A stretch of DNA of 64,000 bases. It comes from Vibrio ruber DSM 16370 (lineage in GTDB: Bacteria > Pseudomonadota > Gammaproteobacteria > Enterobacterales > Vibrionaceae). Below, in pieces: positions 51,311-61,081 of the stretch (position 1 is its first letter; every line of letters starts with the position of its first letter). The notes under the pieces are model-generated. The model did not search any database, was not told where the DNA came from, and saw nothing but the letters and a program-made list of their open reading frames with translations. The stretch lies in NCBI RefSeq assembly GCF_900163965.1, contig NZ_FULE01000014.1, positions 1 through 64,000 on the forward strand, given 5' to 3'. The translations under genes and the position numbers were made by a program.

Positions 51311-51335
51311 ATGGCAAGCCAACCTGACTTGCCAT
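51311..51335 (+). terminator. Possible terminator after the HAD gene
   Basis: ATGGCAAG, 9-nt loop, CTTGCCAT: a perfect 8-bp stem 35 nt after the stop, followed by TACATTATTTCTCTTT. It lies between convergent genes and may serve both. Confidence 0.5.
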
Positions 51336-51403
51336 TACATTATTTCTCTTTAACCTTCTTCTTTGCGTCATTTTTACTGAATGGCAACGATACCTGACGC
51401 CTA

Positions 51404-52507
51404 TCAATCCAAAGATTTCTTGAACCGCATCGAGGCAACCACTAAGCCAAGCAGGGTAAATCCAAGCATCCATAATGTGTCACGCCACAAATCAACCAGA
51501 TCGGCACCTCTGAGAACAATGCCGCGAATCATCCGCATAAAATGCGTTGCGGGTAACACTTCAGCAATCCACTGCGCAAGCACGGGCATTCCCTCGTAAG
51601 GAAAGATGAACCCGGACAACAAGATCGAAGGCAGTAAGATAAATACAGTCATCTGCATCGCCTGTAGTTGAGTTGTGGCAATCGTTGAAATCATTAATCC
51701 CAAGGTCAGACTGGCTGAGATAAATAATAACGTCCCCCAGAGGATCTGACTGAATGCTCCGTGAATCGGGACATCAAAAATGATATGACCCAATCCCAGA
51801 ATAATGCCCACCTGAATCAGACCAATAAATATATAAGGAATAATTTTTGCGACCATCAATTCAATCGGGTGAATCGGTGTGGTGATCAACAGCTCCAGAT
51901 TACCGCGTTCCCGCTCGCGGACAATCGCAGCACTAGTAAACAGAATCATGGTCATGGTAAGAATCACACCGAGTAGTCCGGGAACGATATTCACGGCTGA
52001 GCGGCGGCTCGGGTTGTAATAAAGTGCAACATGAAATGTCTGAGCCTGAGTCTGAGCGCGATCGTTCTGAAAGCCGAGCTCCCTCAGTGGCATATGCTGT
52101 AATCCCATCACGGCTGAACTGATCATCGTGTCGGAGCCATCAACGATCCATTGAGCCAGCACCCGCCCCTGAGCAAGACGTTGGTCAAGATCTTTCGGCA
52201 GAATCATTGCTGCCCGAACCACGCCCCGGTGAATGGCTTGTTCCGCTTCTTTGGCTGTCGCATAGTGCTTGGTGATATCCACAACCTGAGTCACCCGCAC
52301 CGCTTCAGTCAGCATTCTGCCGGTTGTACTTTCACTGAGATCCACGACTGCAACCGGCACGTGGCGGACATTGGTATTAATCGCAAAACCGAACAAAATC
52401 AATTGAATCAATGGGATCATCACTACCATGCCGAATGTAATCCTATCCCGCGAGAGTTGACGCAACTCTTTGATCATCATTGCTTTCATCCGATATAAAT
52501 AATTCAC
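51404..52507 (-). CDS. ABC-2 type export permease
   Basis: A 367-residue permease of the YhhJ/YbhR type: TM1 at about 22-40, a large extracytoplasmic domain, then five further TM segments. RERERGNLELLITTPI is the characteristic cytoplasmic loop. I chose the GTG at 52507, preceded by GGGGAG and overlapping the ATPase stop by 4 nt; the frame extends further but only inside the ATPase gene. Works with the adjacent ATPase and HlyD-type adaptor as a tripartite exporter. Confidence 0.9.
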   Translation of the reverse strand: MNYLYRMKAMMIKELRQLSRDRITFGMVVMIPLIQLILFGFAINTNVRHVPVAVVDLSESTTGRMLTEAVRVTQVVDITKHYATAKEAEQAIHRGVVRAAMILPKDLDQRLAQGRVLAQWIVDGSDTMISSAVMGLQHMPLRELGFQNDRAQTQAQTFHVALYYNPSRRSAVNIVPGLLGVILTMTMILFTSAAIVRERERGNLELLITTPIHPIELMVAKIIPYIFIGLIQVGIILGLGHIIFDVPIHGAFSQILWGTLLFISASLTLGLMISTIATTQLQAMQMTVFILLPSILLSGFIFPYEGMPVLAQWIAEVLPATHFMRMIRGIVLRGADLVDLWRDTLWMLGFTLLGLVVASMRFKKSLD

Positions 52508-53433
52508 TGTCGTTTCTCCCCGGTGACACTGACAAACACATCTTCCAGACTGGGGCGAACCACGGCAATTTCTGCATCGGTCAATGTCGGCACCTGAGCT
52601 TTCAACCACGCAAGCGGAGCAGCAACATCCTGTTCAATCAGCACACGTAGCCGGATCCCTAACTGAGCAGCTGAGCGAATCTGAGGTAGTGTCGTCAGTA
52701 AATGTTCTTTTAATCCCCGGAGATCTTGCGCCCGAACTTCGACCACATGCACCCCCATGTCGCGCATAAGTTGTTCCGGCTCTCCATCGGCGCGAATCCG
52801 TCCCGAATCCATAATTGCCAATCGGTGACAACGCTCAGCTTCATCCATATAGTGGGATGTCACCAGAATGGTCGTCCCCTGTGCGGAGAGATCAAACAAC
52901 TGCTCCCAAAACTCTCGCCGGTTTTCCGGATCGACGGCTGACGTCGGTTCATCCAGAAATAGCAGTTCAGGATGATGCATGGTTGCAGCGGCCAGAGATA
53001 AACGCTGTTTCTGCCCGCCACTCATCCCGCTGACCCGTTGCTTGCGCCGTTGATCCAGTCCATAGGTTTGGAGCTGCTCATTGAGACGCTGTCTGAGCTG
53101 CCGGTGACCCATACCAAAAATCTGCCCGATAAACTGCAAGTTTTCTTCGACGGAGAGATCATCGTAAAGAGAGAATTTTTGGGTCATGTAACCGATTTTC
53201 AGTCGTAAGCGTTCTGATTCCCGGGGGATATCCAGCCCCAGAACCTTGACCTGCCCTGAAGTGGGATGCAATAACCCCGTGAGAACCCGAATCGTGGTTG
53301 ATTTACCGCAACCATTCGGGCCGAGAAAACCATAGATTGAGCCTTTCGGGATTTGCAGCCGAACGTCCTCAATTGCCGTAAAATCACCAAATCGCTTTAC
53401 AACATTTTCCGCCTCAATCGCATACGCTGTCAC
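52504..53433 (-). CDS. ABC exporter ATP-binding protein
   Basis: A 309-residue single ABC ATPase. Walker A GPNGCGKST, Q-loop MTQKFSLYDDLSV, signature MSGGQKQRLSLAAA, Walker B LLFLDEPTSAVDP and switch His (TSHYMDE) are intact. A C-terminal extension with SLEDVFVSVTGEKR is typical of ABC-2 exporters. Overlaps both neighbours by 4 nt, so adaptor, ATPase and permease are made together. Confidence 0.92.
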   Translation of the reverse strand: MTAYAIEAENVVKRFGDFTAIEDVRLQIPKGSIYGFLGPNGCGKSTTIRVLTGLLHPTSGQVKVLGLDIPRESERLRLKIGYMTQKFSLYDDLSVEENLQFIGQIFGMGHRQLRQRLNEQLQTYGLDQRRKQRVSGMSGGQKQRLSLAAATMHHPELLFLDEPTSAVDPENRREFWEQLFDLSAQGTTILVTSHYMDEAERCHRLAIMDSGRIRADGEPEQLMRDMGVHVVEVRAQDLRGLKEHLLTTLPQIRSAAQLGIRLRVLIEQDVAAPLAWLKAQVPTLTDAEIAVVRPSLEDVFVSVTGEKRQ

Positions 53434-54386
53434 GGCCTGAGCCCTCCGAGTTCAACCTGAACCGGAATACCAGAGGGTAGGGATTGCGCTGAATCATCCA
53501 AATCAATTTCAGCCAGATACATCAACCGGGAGCGCTCCTCTTCCGTTAACGCGTAATAAGGGGTAAATGACGGTTGAGCCGAGACATAGCGAACTTTTCC
53601 CCGGAAGACCGTTGTAACACCATCAACATGAATATTAACGATCAGCCCGGGCAGAAACTGAGTCCGGTATCGTGCCGGAACATAAACCCGCGCGTAAGGC
53701 ACCTGATCGGCTTCAATCACAGCAACAGCCTGATTGATCATCGCCCGTTCACCAAGTTTATAAGGCAGGCTATCCAGCACACCATTGCGGGTCGCAACAA
53801 TCGTCAACTCACTCAGCCGGTGCTGTTGTAACATCACACCGGCTTTTGCAGCATCGAGTGCTGCTTTTGCCTGTTCGATATCTTCAACCCGCGAACCTGC
53901 GGTCAGTTTCGCGAATGCTTCTCTGGCGGCATTTAATTCAGCTTTGGCAGTATCGCGACTGGCCAGTGCCCTATCGTTTTCCGACTGGCTACTGAGTTTC
54001 TTCGCCACCAGCTCACGGGTGCGCTGATAGTTTTTTTCGGCTTCAATAAAACGCGCATCAGCACGAACGACATCCGCCTGCGCGGTCGCAATGTCTTCCG
54101 GACGTTCGCCATTGGTAAGTTTCTGCAAATAGGCTTGTGCCTGTGCCTGCTCTGCGACCGCTTGTGCCAGCAGCACATCCTGACTTCGCTGATCGAGCTT
54201 TACTAAAACCTGTCCCTGAGTTACCGGTGTCCCTTCTTTCACCGGTAACTCACGAATAATTTCGTTCGCTGTTGCAGTCAGCGTCACCCGATCACGTTCT
54301 AACGTTCCCAATGCAACGTGAGCTTCATCAGTCTGACAGGCGGTCAGTAGGATCATCACAATGGTATGGTAAATCAATCGCTGCAT
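53430..54386 (-). CDS. HlyD-family periplasmic adaptor lipoprotein
   Basis: A 318-residue adaptor. The ATG at 54386 (after GGAGAAG) gives a lipoprotein signal with lipobox LLTAC, so the protein is membrane-anchored by lipid. The barrel-sandwich halves flank a long coiled-coil hairpin (about 75-185, rich in Ala, Gln, Glu). It bridges the ABC-2 exporter and an outer-membrane channel. The frame is open to 54464 but overlaps the GGDEF-EAL gene there. Confidence 0.88.
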   Translation of the reverse strand: MQRLIYHTIVMILLTACQTDEAHVALGTLERDRVTLTATANEIIRELPVKEGTPVTQGQVLVKLDQRSQDVLLAQAVAEQAQAQAYLQKLTNGERPEDIATAQADVVRADARFIEAEKNYQRTRELVAKKLSSQSENDRALASRDTAKAELNAAREAFAKLTAGSRVEDIEQAKAALDAAKAGVMLQQHRLSELTIVATRNGVLDSLPYKLGERAMINQAVAVIEADQVPYARVYVPARYRTQFLPGLIVNIHVDGVTTVFRGKVRYVSAQPSFTPYYALTEEERSRLMYLAEIDLDDSAQSLPSGIPVQVELGGLRP

Positions 54387-54432
54387 TGATGCTTCTCCAT
54401 CATTCAATAGAGCAATGTCAGAAGTGAAAATG

Positions 54433-55992
54433 TCACAAGCCAGATGGAGACGCCATCTGCTCAACCAATTTTTTTAAAGAGGTTGGCTTGCCGATATAAT
54501 AGCCCTGAGCCATATGGCATCCTAGATGATGTAACAACTCAAGTTGTTCTTTGGATTCTACACCTTCAGCCATAATTAAAAAATTGAGATGTTTCGCCAT
54601 GGTAATTAATGTTGAGATCATGTATCGGTCTCGTTCTGAATTCACCAGCGCATGGGTAAAAACCTGATCGATTTTCAAACAGTTAATTGGTAAATCTTTT
54701 AACCGTCCCAGACAAGAGTAACCAACCCCAAAATCATCAATGGCAACACTAATGCCAAGTGATCTGAGCGCTGTGACCTTCTCCCGGACATCGTCATATA
54801 TGTCATTGGTTAACGCAGACTCTGTCAATTCTATAACAAGCTGATGCGGAGGAAATTCATAGGTCGATAATGCCCGCTGAATTTGATAGACAAAATCACT
54901 CATCCAGAAGTGACGCGGCGAGATATTCACCCCCAGCTGCTGATCCGCTTGTAAAAAAGACTGCGCATCTTCAAGCGCTTGATACAACGCCCATAAACCG
55001 ATTTCTTCCGTATGGCCGGTATCTTCTGCAATCTGAATCAATTGCGTGGTCGGAATCTGTTTTCCTTTTAACTTCCAACGAATAAGTGCTTCATATCCGA
55101 CAATCTGCTCACTCTCAAGTGACAATTGTGGCTGATATTCCATATTAAATGTTTTATTTTTCAGCGCTGTTTTCAGCTCAGATTCAAGCTGGTAGCGGGC
55201 ATATAACTTCTCGGCCATAGTAGGCGTATAGAGTTCAATTTGCCCTCTTCTGGTCACTTTAGAGTGATACATAGCAATATCAGAAGCTTTGAGTAAATCT
55301 GTTGCTGTATCACCATCATAAGGATAAATCGCCACACCGGCACTAAAACGTAACGACAGATCATTAGCATCCAAACGATAAGATTCTTCTTGGATTGATT
55401 TAATGCGCTCCAGTATAGGGGCTAACTCATCTTCACTTGCCAGTTCAAGTAAAACTAAATATTCATCTCCGCCTAAACGCCCGACAATATCACTTTTACG
55501 GATCGAGTGACGCAGCCGCTCACCGAACACCTGCAATAACAGATCACCTTTGGCATGACCATAGGTATCATTGACCATTTTGAAATTATCCAGATCAATA
55601 AAGATCACGGCCACCTGACACCCCAATCGCTCGGCTCGGTGTAGCATCTGCGTTAAGCACTCCAGAGAATAAACTCGGTTCGGCAACTGGCTCACCTGAT
55701 CGAAAAATGCTTTATCTGATACTTCATGGATCAGAGCGCGTAAATCCTGCATCCGACGAGACGCATAAAAAACGCCGCCAAGACCGAACCATAAAACAAT
55801 CAGCGTAATTTCATCCATTTCCCAATGTTCATGTTGACGACTAAACAGATAAAGCCGTTCAAACAGATCCACTTCGGTCATCAGAGAGATGCAAGACAAT
55901 ATCAGCGCAATCACACAAATGTAGAAAAAGTCTCGTTTAGCACGTTGCCGGATTTCTTTTTCCAGATGAGTCTGCATATATTTCTGTTTCAT
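54433..55992 (-). CDS. GGDEF-EAL c-di-GMP signalling protein
   Basis: A 519-residue membrane protein: two N-terminal TM segments (about 22-42 and 63-80), GGDEF about 90-250, EAL about 265-515. The GGDEF signature is GGDEY (Phe replaced by Tyr) with an RKSD I-site five residues upstream. EAL residues look complete: YEALIRW, NISPRHF, DDFGVGYSCL, KIDQVF, EGVE. It probably works mainly as a c-di-GMP phosphodiesterase with a regulatory or weak cyclase domain. Confidence 0.88.
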   Translation of the reverse strand: MKQKYMQTHLEKEIRQRAKRDFFYICVIALILSCISLMTEVDLFERLYLFSRQHEHWEMDEITLIVLWFGLGGVFYASRRMQDLRALIHEVSDKAFFDQVSQLPNRVYSLECLTQMLHRAERLGCQVAVIFIDLDNFKMVNDTYGHAKGDLLLQVFGERLRHSIRKSDIVGRLGGDEYLVLLELASEDELAPILERIKSIQEESYRLDANDLSLRFSAGVAIYPYDGDTATDLLKASDIAMYHSKVTRRGQIELYTPTMAEKLYARYQLESELKTALKNKTFNMEYQPQLSLESEQIVGYEALIRWKLKGKQIPTTQLIQIAEDTGHTEEIGLWALYQALEDAQSFLQADQQLGVNISPRHFWMSDFVYQIQRALSTYEFPPHQLVIELTESALTNDIYDDVREKVTALRSLGISVAIDDFGVGYSCLGRLKDLPINCLKIDQVFTHALVNSERDRYMISTLITMAKHLNFLIMAEGVESKEQLELLHHLGCHMAQGYYIGKPTSLKKLVEQMASPSGL

Positions 55993-56537
55993 TGTGATTT
56001 ATCATTTTAGAGGAGTGCGTCCACCTCAAGTGAATCCTGATACTCCTGAGAGACGAAATAATTCAGCAGTGGTCAAATCCAATGCTACCTTAAGTAAAGC
56101 GTAGACCAGATCGCCACTTTATTGACAAAGTTATTGAGTAAAGAAAATACGATGTTATTCAGATATTCAGCAATAGCAGATAAAAATATCGTCCCTCTCC
56201 TGCCAACAGAATAAATCCCCAACGTGAGTGACAATATAAAATACTGATGAAATGCATTTCATTAAATTATTCCATCTACTTCAACAGACAAACACAAAAA
56301 CAAAACACTGCAATTAAAGCTTTAAAAAGATCAAATCATTAATTTATCGTTAACTAAATGGTAAATTCATCTAAAAGTTGCTAGGGTTACCGGATATTTG
56401 TAAAGTGGGCTGAATGTATAAAGCCAACCTGTCTAAAGTAGAGATTTCGATGTTTCCTCATTCATTTGAATCTCTGCATCGACATATAGCTTTATGAATA
56501 CGATCACGGATGTCATAACACAAATCTGGAGTTTTAC
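55993..56537. other. Intergenic region upstream of oppA
   Basis: About 545 bp without a gene. The part next to the GGDEF-EAL gene holds its promoter; the part before oppA is AT-rich, then shows GGGCT-N10-AAGCC near 56407-56426, a weak hairpin in the oppA leader. CTGGAG precedes the oppA ATG. Long oppA leaders are commonly targets of small RNAs, but no specific site can be proven here. Confidence 0.45.
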
Positions 56538-58169
56538 ATGAATAAAAATAAGATTTCCCGAGCAATGATGCTGGGATTTGGCCTGACTCTAGCCACCACA
56601 ACATTACCATCCTATGCAGCACACGTTCCGGAAGGAACCAAACTGGCCCCAGTACAAGAATTGGTCCGGGGAAATGGATCTGAAATCGAAACACTTGACC
56701 CACAAAAAGTGAACGGTGTTCCCGGTGCTAACGTAGACAGAGACCTGTTTGAAGGTCTGGTCAATGAAGATGGCTATGGTAATCTTGTCCCCGGTGTCGC
56801 TGATAAATGGGAAACCAAAGATAACAAAACATTTATTTTTCATCTGCGTAAAACCGCAAAATGGTCAAATGGTGACCCCGTCACAGCCGATGATTTTGTT
56901 TACGGATGGCAGCGCCTTGTCGATCCGGCAACCGCTTCACCTTACGCTGAATATTTACAGTTAGGTAATGTGGTCAATGCCGAAGACATTGTCTCTGGCA
57001 AAAAAGACAAATCCACGTTAGGTATCAAAGCTATTGATGCGCATACGCTCGAAGTCCATCTTGATAAACCCACGCCCTACTTTGTCAAAATGCTGGTACA
57101 CCAATCAACATTCCCGGCACCGCGTAAGGTTATTGAAAAATGGGGTAGTAAGTGGACCCGACCAGAACACTTTGTCGGTAATGGTGCCTACGTCCCTGAA
57201 AAATGGGTCGTCAATGAGCGTTTAGTGCTCAAACGTAATCCGCTTTACTGGAATGATGCTGAAACCGTTATCAATAAAGTCACTTATCTGCCAATTGAAA
57301 GTCAAAACGCAGAAATGAACCGATTCCTCGCAGGGGAAATGGACTCTACCTACGAAATGCCGGTTGAACACTTTAAGCGGCTCAAGAAAGAGCACCCGGA
57401 ATCAGTTTCTGTCACCGGATATCTGTGTAACTACTACTACGATTTCAATATGCGGAAAAAGCCATTTGATGACGTTCGGGTCAGAAAAGCGCTTTCCTAT
57501 GCAATTGACCGGGATATCATTACCAAAGCCATTATGGGGCAAGGACAGAAACCAGCTTACGCCTTTACACCTGACATTACTGCCGGCTTTACCCCACCGA
57601 TGCCGGAATATGGCAAGTGGACTCAGAAAGAGCGCAATCAAAAGGCACGTGAGCTTTTAGCAGAAGCTGGTTATGACAAGAATAATCCGTTAACACTGAC
57701 GCTGATTTACAACACGTCTGACAACCATAAAAAAGTTGCCACGGCGATTCAGTCGATGTGGAAACAGACTTTAGGTGTCAATGCCAATCTGGAAAATCAG
57801 GAATGGAAAACCTTCCTGGATAACCGTCGTCAGGGGAACTTCGAAGTTGCTCGCGACGCTTGGTGTGGTGACTATAACGAAGCATCTACCTTCCTCTCTC
57901 AAATGCTCTCCAACAACAGTGGTAACTATGCTCACTATCAAAGCAAAGCCTATGACGATGTCATGGAAAAAGCGATGCTGAGCACGTCCGACACTGAGCG
58001 TGCGAACTACTACGCTCAGGCGGAGCAGTTAATTGCGCAGGATATGCCGGTCGCTCCGACTTACCAGTATGTGAAAGCGCACTTACTCGCGCCTTACGTC
58101 GGTGGTTATCCGATCCATAATGCGGGAGACATGACTTACACTCGGGATATGTATATTAAAGCAAAATAA
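56538..58169 (+). CDS. oppA: Oligopeptide ABC transporter, periplasmic binding protein OppA
   Basis: A 543-residue SBP_bac_5 protein with a signal peptide (1-27, cleavage after SYA). The DLFEGLVNEDGYGNLVPGVA region and DDVRVRKALSYAIDRD are family signatures. It binds short peptides (2-5 residues) in the periplasm. First gene of oppABCDF; a hairpin after its stop probably raises its expression relative to the downstream genes. Confidence 0.93.
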   Translation: MNKNKISRAMMLGFGLTLATTTLPSYAAHVPEGTKLAPVQELVRGNGSEIETLDPQKVNGVPGANVDRDLFEGLVNEDGYGNLVPGVADKWETKDNKTFIFHLRKTAKWSNGDPVTADDFVYGWQRLVDPATASPYAEYLQLGNVVNAEDIVSGKKDKSTLGIKAIDAHTLEVHLDKPTPYFVKMLVHQSTFPAPRKVIEKWGSKWTRPEHFVGNGAYVPEKWVVNERLVLKRNPLYWNDAETVINKVTYLPIESQNAEMNRFLAGEMDSTYEMPVEHFKRLKKEHPESVSVTGYLCNYYYDFNMRKKPFDDVRVRKALSYAIDRDIITKAIMGQGQKPAYAFTPDITAGFTPPMPEYGKWTQKERNQKARELLAEAGYDKNNPLTLTLIYNTSDNHKKVATAIQSMWKQTLGVNANLENQEWKTFLDNRRQGNFEVARDAWCGDYNEASTFLSQMLSNNSGNYAHYQSKAYDDVMEKAMLSTSDTERANYYAQAEQLIAQDMPVAPTYQYVKAHLLAPYVGGYPIHNAGDMTYTRDMYIKAK

Positions 58170-58190
58170 TCCATTCCGAGTCATCAAGAC

Positions 58191-58220
58191 AGGGCTGTAT
58201 GGCAGGTGTCATACAGCCTT
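58191..58220 (+). terminator. Hairpin between oppA and oppB
   Basis: GGCTGTATG, 8-nt loop, CATACAGCC, followed by TTTCATTTC, 23 nt after the oppA stop. Likely a partial terminator or mRNA stabiliser giving high OppA relative to OppBCDF. Confidence 0.65.
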
Positions 58221-58259
58221 TCATTTCACAGTTGCAATTAAATACACAAGAGTGAGTTT

Positions 58260-59180
58260 ATGCTTAAATTCATTGCGAAACGGATGCTGGAAGCCATACC
58301 GACGCTACTGGTGCTGATCACAGTATCCTTTTTTTTAATGCGCTTTGCGCCCGGAAGCCCGTTCTCTTCAGAGCGAGCCGTTCCGCCACAGGTTCTTGCA
58401 AACATCAATGCCGAATATGGGCTGGATAAACCCATCGGTGTTCAGTACCTCACTTATCTGAAAAACATTTTGCATGGTGATTTCGGGCCATCCTTCAAAT
58501 ATAAAGATTTCAGTGTTAACGAATTGGTCGGAAAAGCATTGCCGGTTTCAGCAAAAATCGGGGCAACCGCTTTTGTCTTTACGATCATTCTCGGTGTGGC
58601 GATTGGCACCATCGCAGCCCTGAAGCAGAATACGTGGCTGGATTATTCATTAATGGCAACGACCATGTTGGGGATTGTCATCCCGTCTTTTGTCTTTGCT
58701 CCGGTGTTGATCTTTATCTTTGCCATTAATCTGGAGTGGTTACCGGCCGGAGGATGGAATGACGGCTCGTTCAAATATATGGCACTCCCTGTGCTCGGGA
58801 TGTCGTTGCTCTATATTGCCACGTTTGCCCGGATTACCCGAGGCTCAATGATTGAAACGCTCAACAGTAACTTTATTCGCACCGCTAAAGCCAAAGGCCT
58901 CAGCTACGGTTACATTGTTGTTCGTCATGCATTGAAGCCAGCGCTATTACCTGTTGTTTCTTATATGGGGCCGGCATTTGTCGGTATTATTACCGGTTCA
59001 GTGGTGATCGAGACCATCTTTGGCTTACCGGGAATCGGGAAGTTATTCGTGAATGCAGCCTTTAACCGAGATTATTCACTGGTACTCGGCATTACCATCC
59101 TAATTGGATTTTTGTTTATTTTGTTCAACATGATCGTCGATATTCTTCTCGCCTATATCGATCCGAAAATCCGCTATTAG
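58260..59180 (+). CDS. oppB: Oligopeptide ABC transporter permease OppB
   Basis: A 306-residue inner-membrane permease with six TM segments. The EAA loop is RTAKAKGLSYGYIVVRHALKPA (family pattern, near residue 205). MLKFIAKRMLEAIPTLLVL-type N-terminus and the C-terminal DPKIRY ending are typical of OppB. Pairs with OppC. Confidence 0.94.
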   Translation: MLKFIAKRMLEAIPTLLVLITVSFFLMRFAPGSPFSSERAVPPQVLANINAEYGLDKPIGVQYLTYLKNILHGDFGPSFKYKDFSVNELVGKALPVSAKIGATAFVFTIILGVAIGTIAALKQNTWLDYSLMATTMLGIVIPSFVFAPVLIFIFAINLEWLPAGGWNDGSFKYMALPVLGMSLLYIATFARITRGSMIETLNSNFIRTAKAKGLSYGYIVVRHALKPALLPVVSYMGPAFVGIITGSVVIETIFGLPGIGKLFVNAAFNRDYSLVLGITILIGFLFILFNMIVDILLAYIDPKIRY

Positions 59181-59192
59181 AGAGGCTGACAC

Positions 59193-60095
59193 ATGATTGG
59201 AAATAAAGAGAATGTCCAAGCACTGGAGCGATTCAGTGAACAATTGGAAATTGAAGGAAGAAGCTTGTGGCAAGACGCCAGAATGCGCTTTCTACGCAAT
59301 AAAGCCGCCATGGTCAGTCTGGTTATTCTGGCATTGATTACCTTGGCGGTGCTGATTCTGCCTTATATGGCAACGTACAGTTTCGAAGATACCGACTGGT
59401 ATGCGATGAATGCGGCACCATCGGCTGAACACATTTTCGGAACGGATGCTTTAGGCCGCGATTTATATGTCCGGACATTAATCGGCGGTCAGATTTCACT
59501 GGCGGTCGGTATTCTGGGGGCACTGGTTGCCGTGATTATCGGTACGCTTTACGGTGCGACTTCCGGGTACATCGGTGGCCGGGTCGACCGCGTGATGATG
59601 CGGATGCTGGAGATTCTGTACGCGATCCCATTTATGTTTTTCGTCATCGTGCTGGTGACCTTCTTTGGGCGTAACATCATGCTCATCTTCGTGGCTATCG
59701 GTGCTATTTCATGGCTGGATATGGCACGGATTGTCCGGGGACAAACCCTGAGTCTGCGCAGTAAAGAGTTTATTGAAGCCGCACACGTCTGTGGCGTGAG
59801 TCAATGGAAAATTATCACCCGTCATATTGTCCCGAATGTACTGGGCATTGTCGTCGTTTATTCGACACTGCTCATCCCGACAATGATTCTGACGGAATCA
59901 TTCCTCTCTTTCCTCGGTTTAGGGGTTCAGGAACCACGGACAAGCTGGGGAGCCTTACTGCAAGAAGGTGCAAACACGATGGATCTTGCAATCTGGCAGC
60001 TCGCGTTTCCTGCCGTATTTATGATTGTGACACTATTTTGTTTTAACTACGTTGGCGACGGATTGCGTGATGCACTCGATCCGAAAGACAGATAA
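59193..60095 (+). CDS. oppC: Oligopeptide ABC transporter permease OppC
   Basis: A 300-residue permease with a long cytosolic N-terminal extension (about 40 residues) before TM1, as in OppC. FGTDALGRDLYVRTL and the EAA loop EAAHVCGVSQWKIITRHIVPN are family landmarks. It starts 12 nt after oppB. Confidence 0.94.
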   Translation: MIGNKENVQALERFSEQLEIEGRSLWQDARMRFLRNKAAMVSLVILALITLAVLILPYMATYSFEDTDWYAMNAAPSAEHIFGTDALGRDLYVRTLIGGQISLAVGILGALVAVIIGTLYGATSGYIGGRVDRVMMRMLEILYAIPFMFFVIVLVTFFGRNIMLIFVAIGAISWLDMARIVRGQTLSLRSKEFIEAAHVCGVSQWKIITRHIVPNVLGIVVVYSTLLIPTMILTESFLSFLGLGVQEPRTSWGALLQEGANTMDLAIWQLAFPAVFMIVTLFCFNYVGDGLRDALDPKDR

Positions 60096-60109
60096 GCCGG
60101 GAGCACTGT

Positions 60110-61081
60110 ATGAACTTACTTGATGTACAAGATCTACGGGTTGAATTCTCGACACCGGATGGCACCGTGACAGCCGTCAACGATCTGAATTTTTCATTAA
60201 AACAAGGCGAGACACTGGGAATTGTCGGTGAATCCGGCTCCGGAAAATCTCAGACGGTATTTGCCATGATGGGTCTGCTGGCGAAAAACGGCAGGGTTTC
60301 CGGCAGTGCCCGGTTTGAAGGCAAAGAAATCCTCAATTTGCCGGAAAAAGCGCTCAATAAAATTCGCGCAGAACAAATTGCCATGATATTTCAGGATCCA
60401 ATGACCTCTCTGAATCCCTATATGAAAGTCAGCACACAACTCATGGAAGTGCTGATGAAACATAAAGGGATGGGGAAAGCAGAAGCATTTGAAGAATCAA
60501 TTCGGATGCTGGACGCAGTTAAAATCCCGGAAGCGCGGAAACGTATCACCATGTACCCGCATGAGTTCTCCGGAGGAATGCGCCAACGGGTCATGATCGC
60601 CATGGCACTGCTGTGTCGTCCGAAACTGTTGATTGCAGATGAACCGACGACCGCGTTAGATGTGACGGTACAAGCGCAGATTATGGATCTGCTGAATGAG
60701 CTAAAATCTGAATTCAATACCGCCATTATCATGATTACCCACGATCTCGGTGTAGTCGCCGGCTCTTGTGAAAAAGTGTTGGTCATGTACGCCGGCAGAA
60801 CCATGGAATACGGCAGCGTCAACGATATTTTCTATCAACCGAGTCACCCTTATGCAGAAGGGCTGCTTCGCGCCATTCCACGGCTGGATACCGAAGGCGA
60901 CGTCCTTCCGACCATTCCGGGCAACCCACCCAATCTACTCCGGCTCCCGACCGGCTGTCCTTATCAGGAACGATGCCATCGGGTTACAGAACGCTGTAAA
61001 CATGAAACACCAGCCCTTACGACGTTTGGCAATCAACGTCAACGGGCCTGTTTTTCTGACTGGGAGACTTGGGAAAAATGA
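60110..61081 (+). CDS. oppD: Oligopeptide ABC transporter ATPase OppD
   Basis: A 323-residue ABC ATPase. Walker A GESGSGKSQ, signature FSGGMRQRVMIAMAL, Walker B LLIADEPTTALDV, switch His in ITHDLGVVA. The C-terminal oligopeptide-type extension has the cysteine cluster of the family (C-P-Y-Q-E-R-C...C). Overlaps oppF by 4 nt. Confidence 0.94.
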   Translation: MNLLDVQDLRVEFSTPDGTVTAVNDLNFSLKQGETLGIVGESGSGKSQTVFAMMGLLAKNGRVSGSARFEGKEILNLPEKALNKIRAEQIAMIFQDPMTSLNPYMKVSTQLMEVLMKHKGMGKAEAFEESIRMLDAVKIPEARKRITMYPHEFSGGMRQRVMIAMALLCRPKLLIADEPTTALDVTVQAQIMDLLNELKSEFNTAIIMITHDLGVVAGSCEKVLVMYAGRTMEYGSVNDIFYQPSHPYAEGLLRAIPRLDTEGDVLPTIPGNPPNLLRLPTGCPYQERCHRVTERCKHETPALTTFGNQRQRACFSDWETWEK

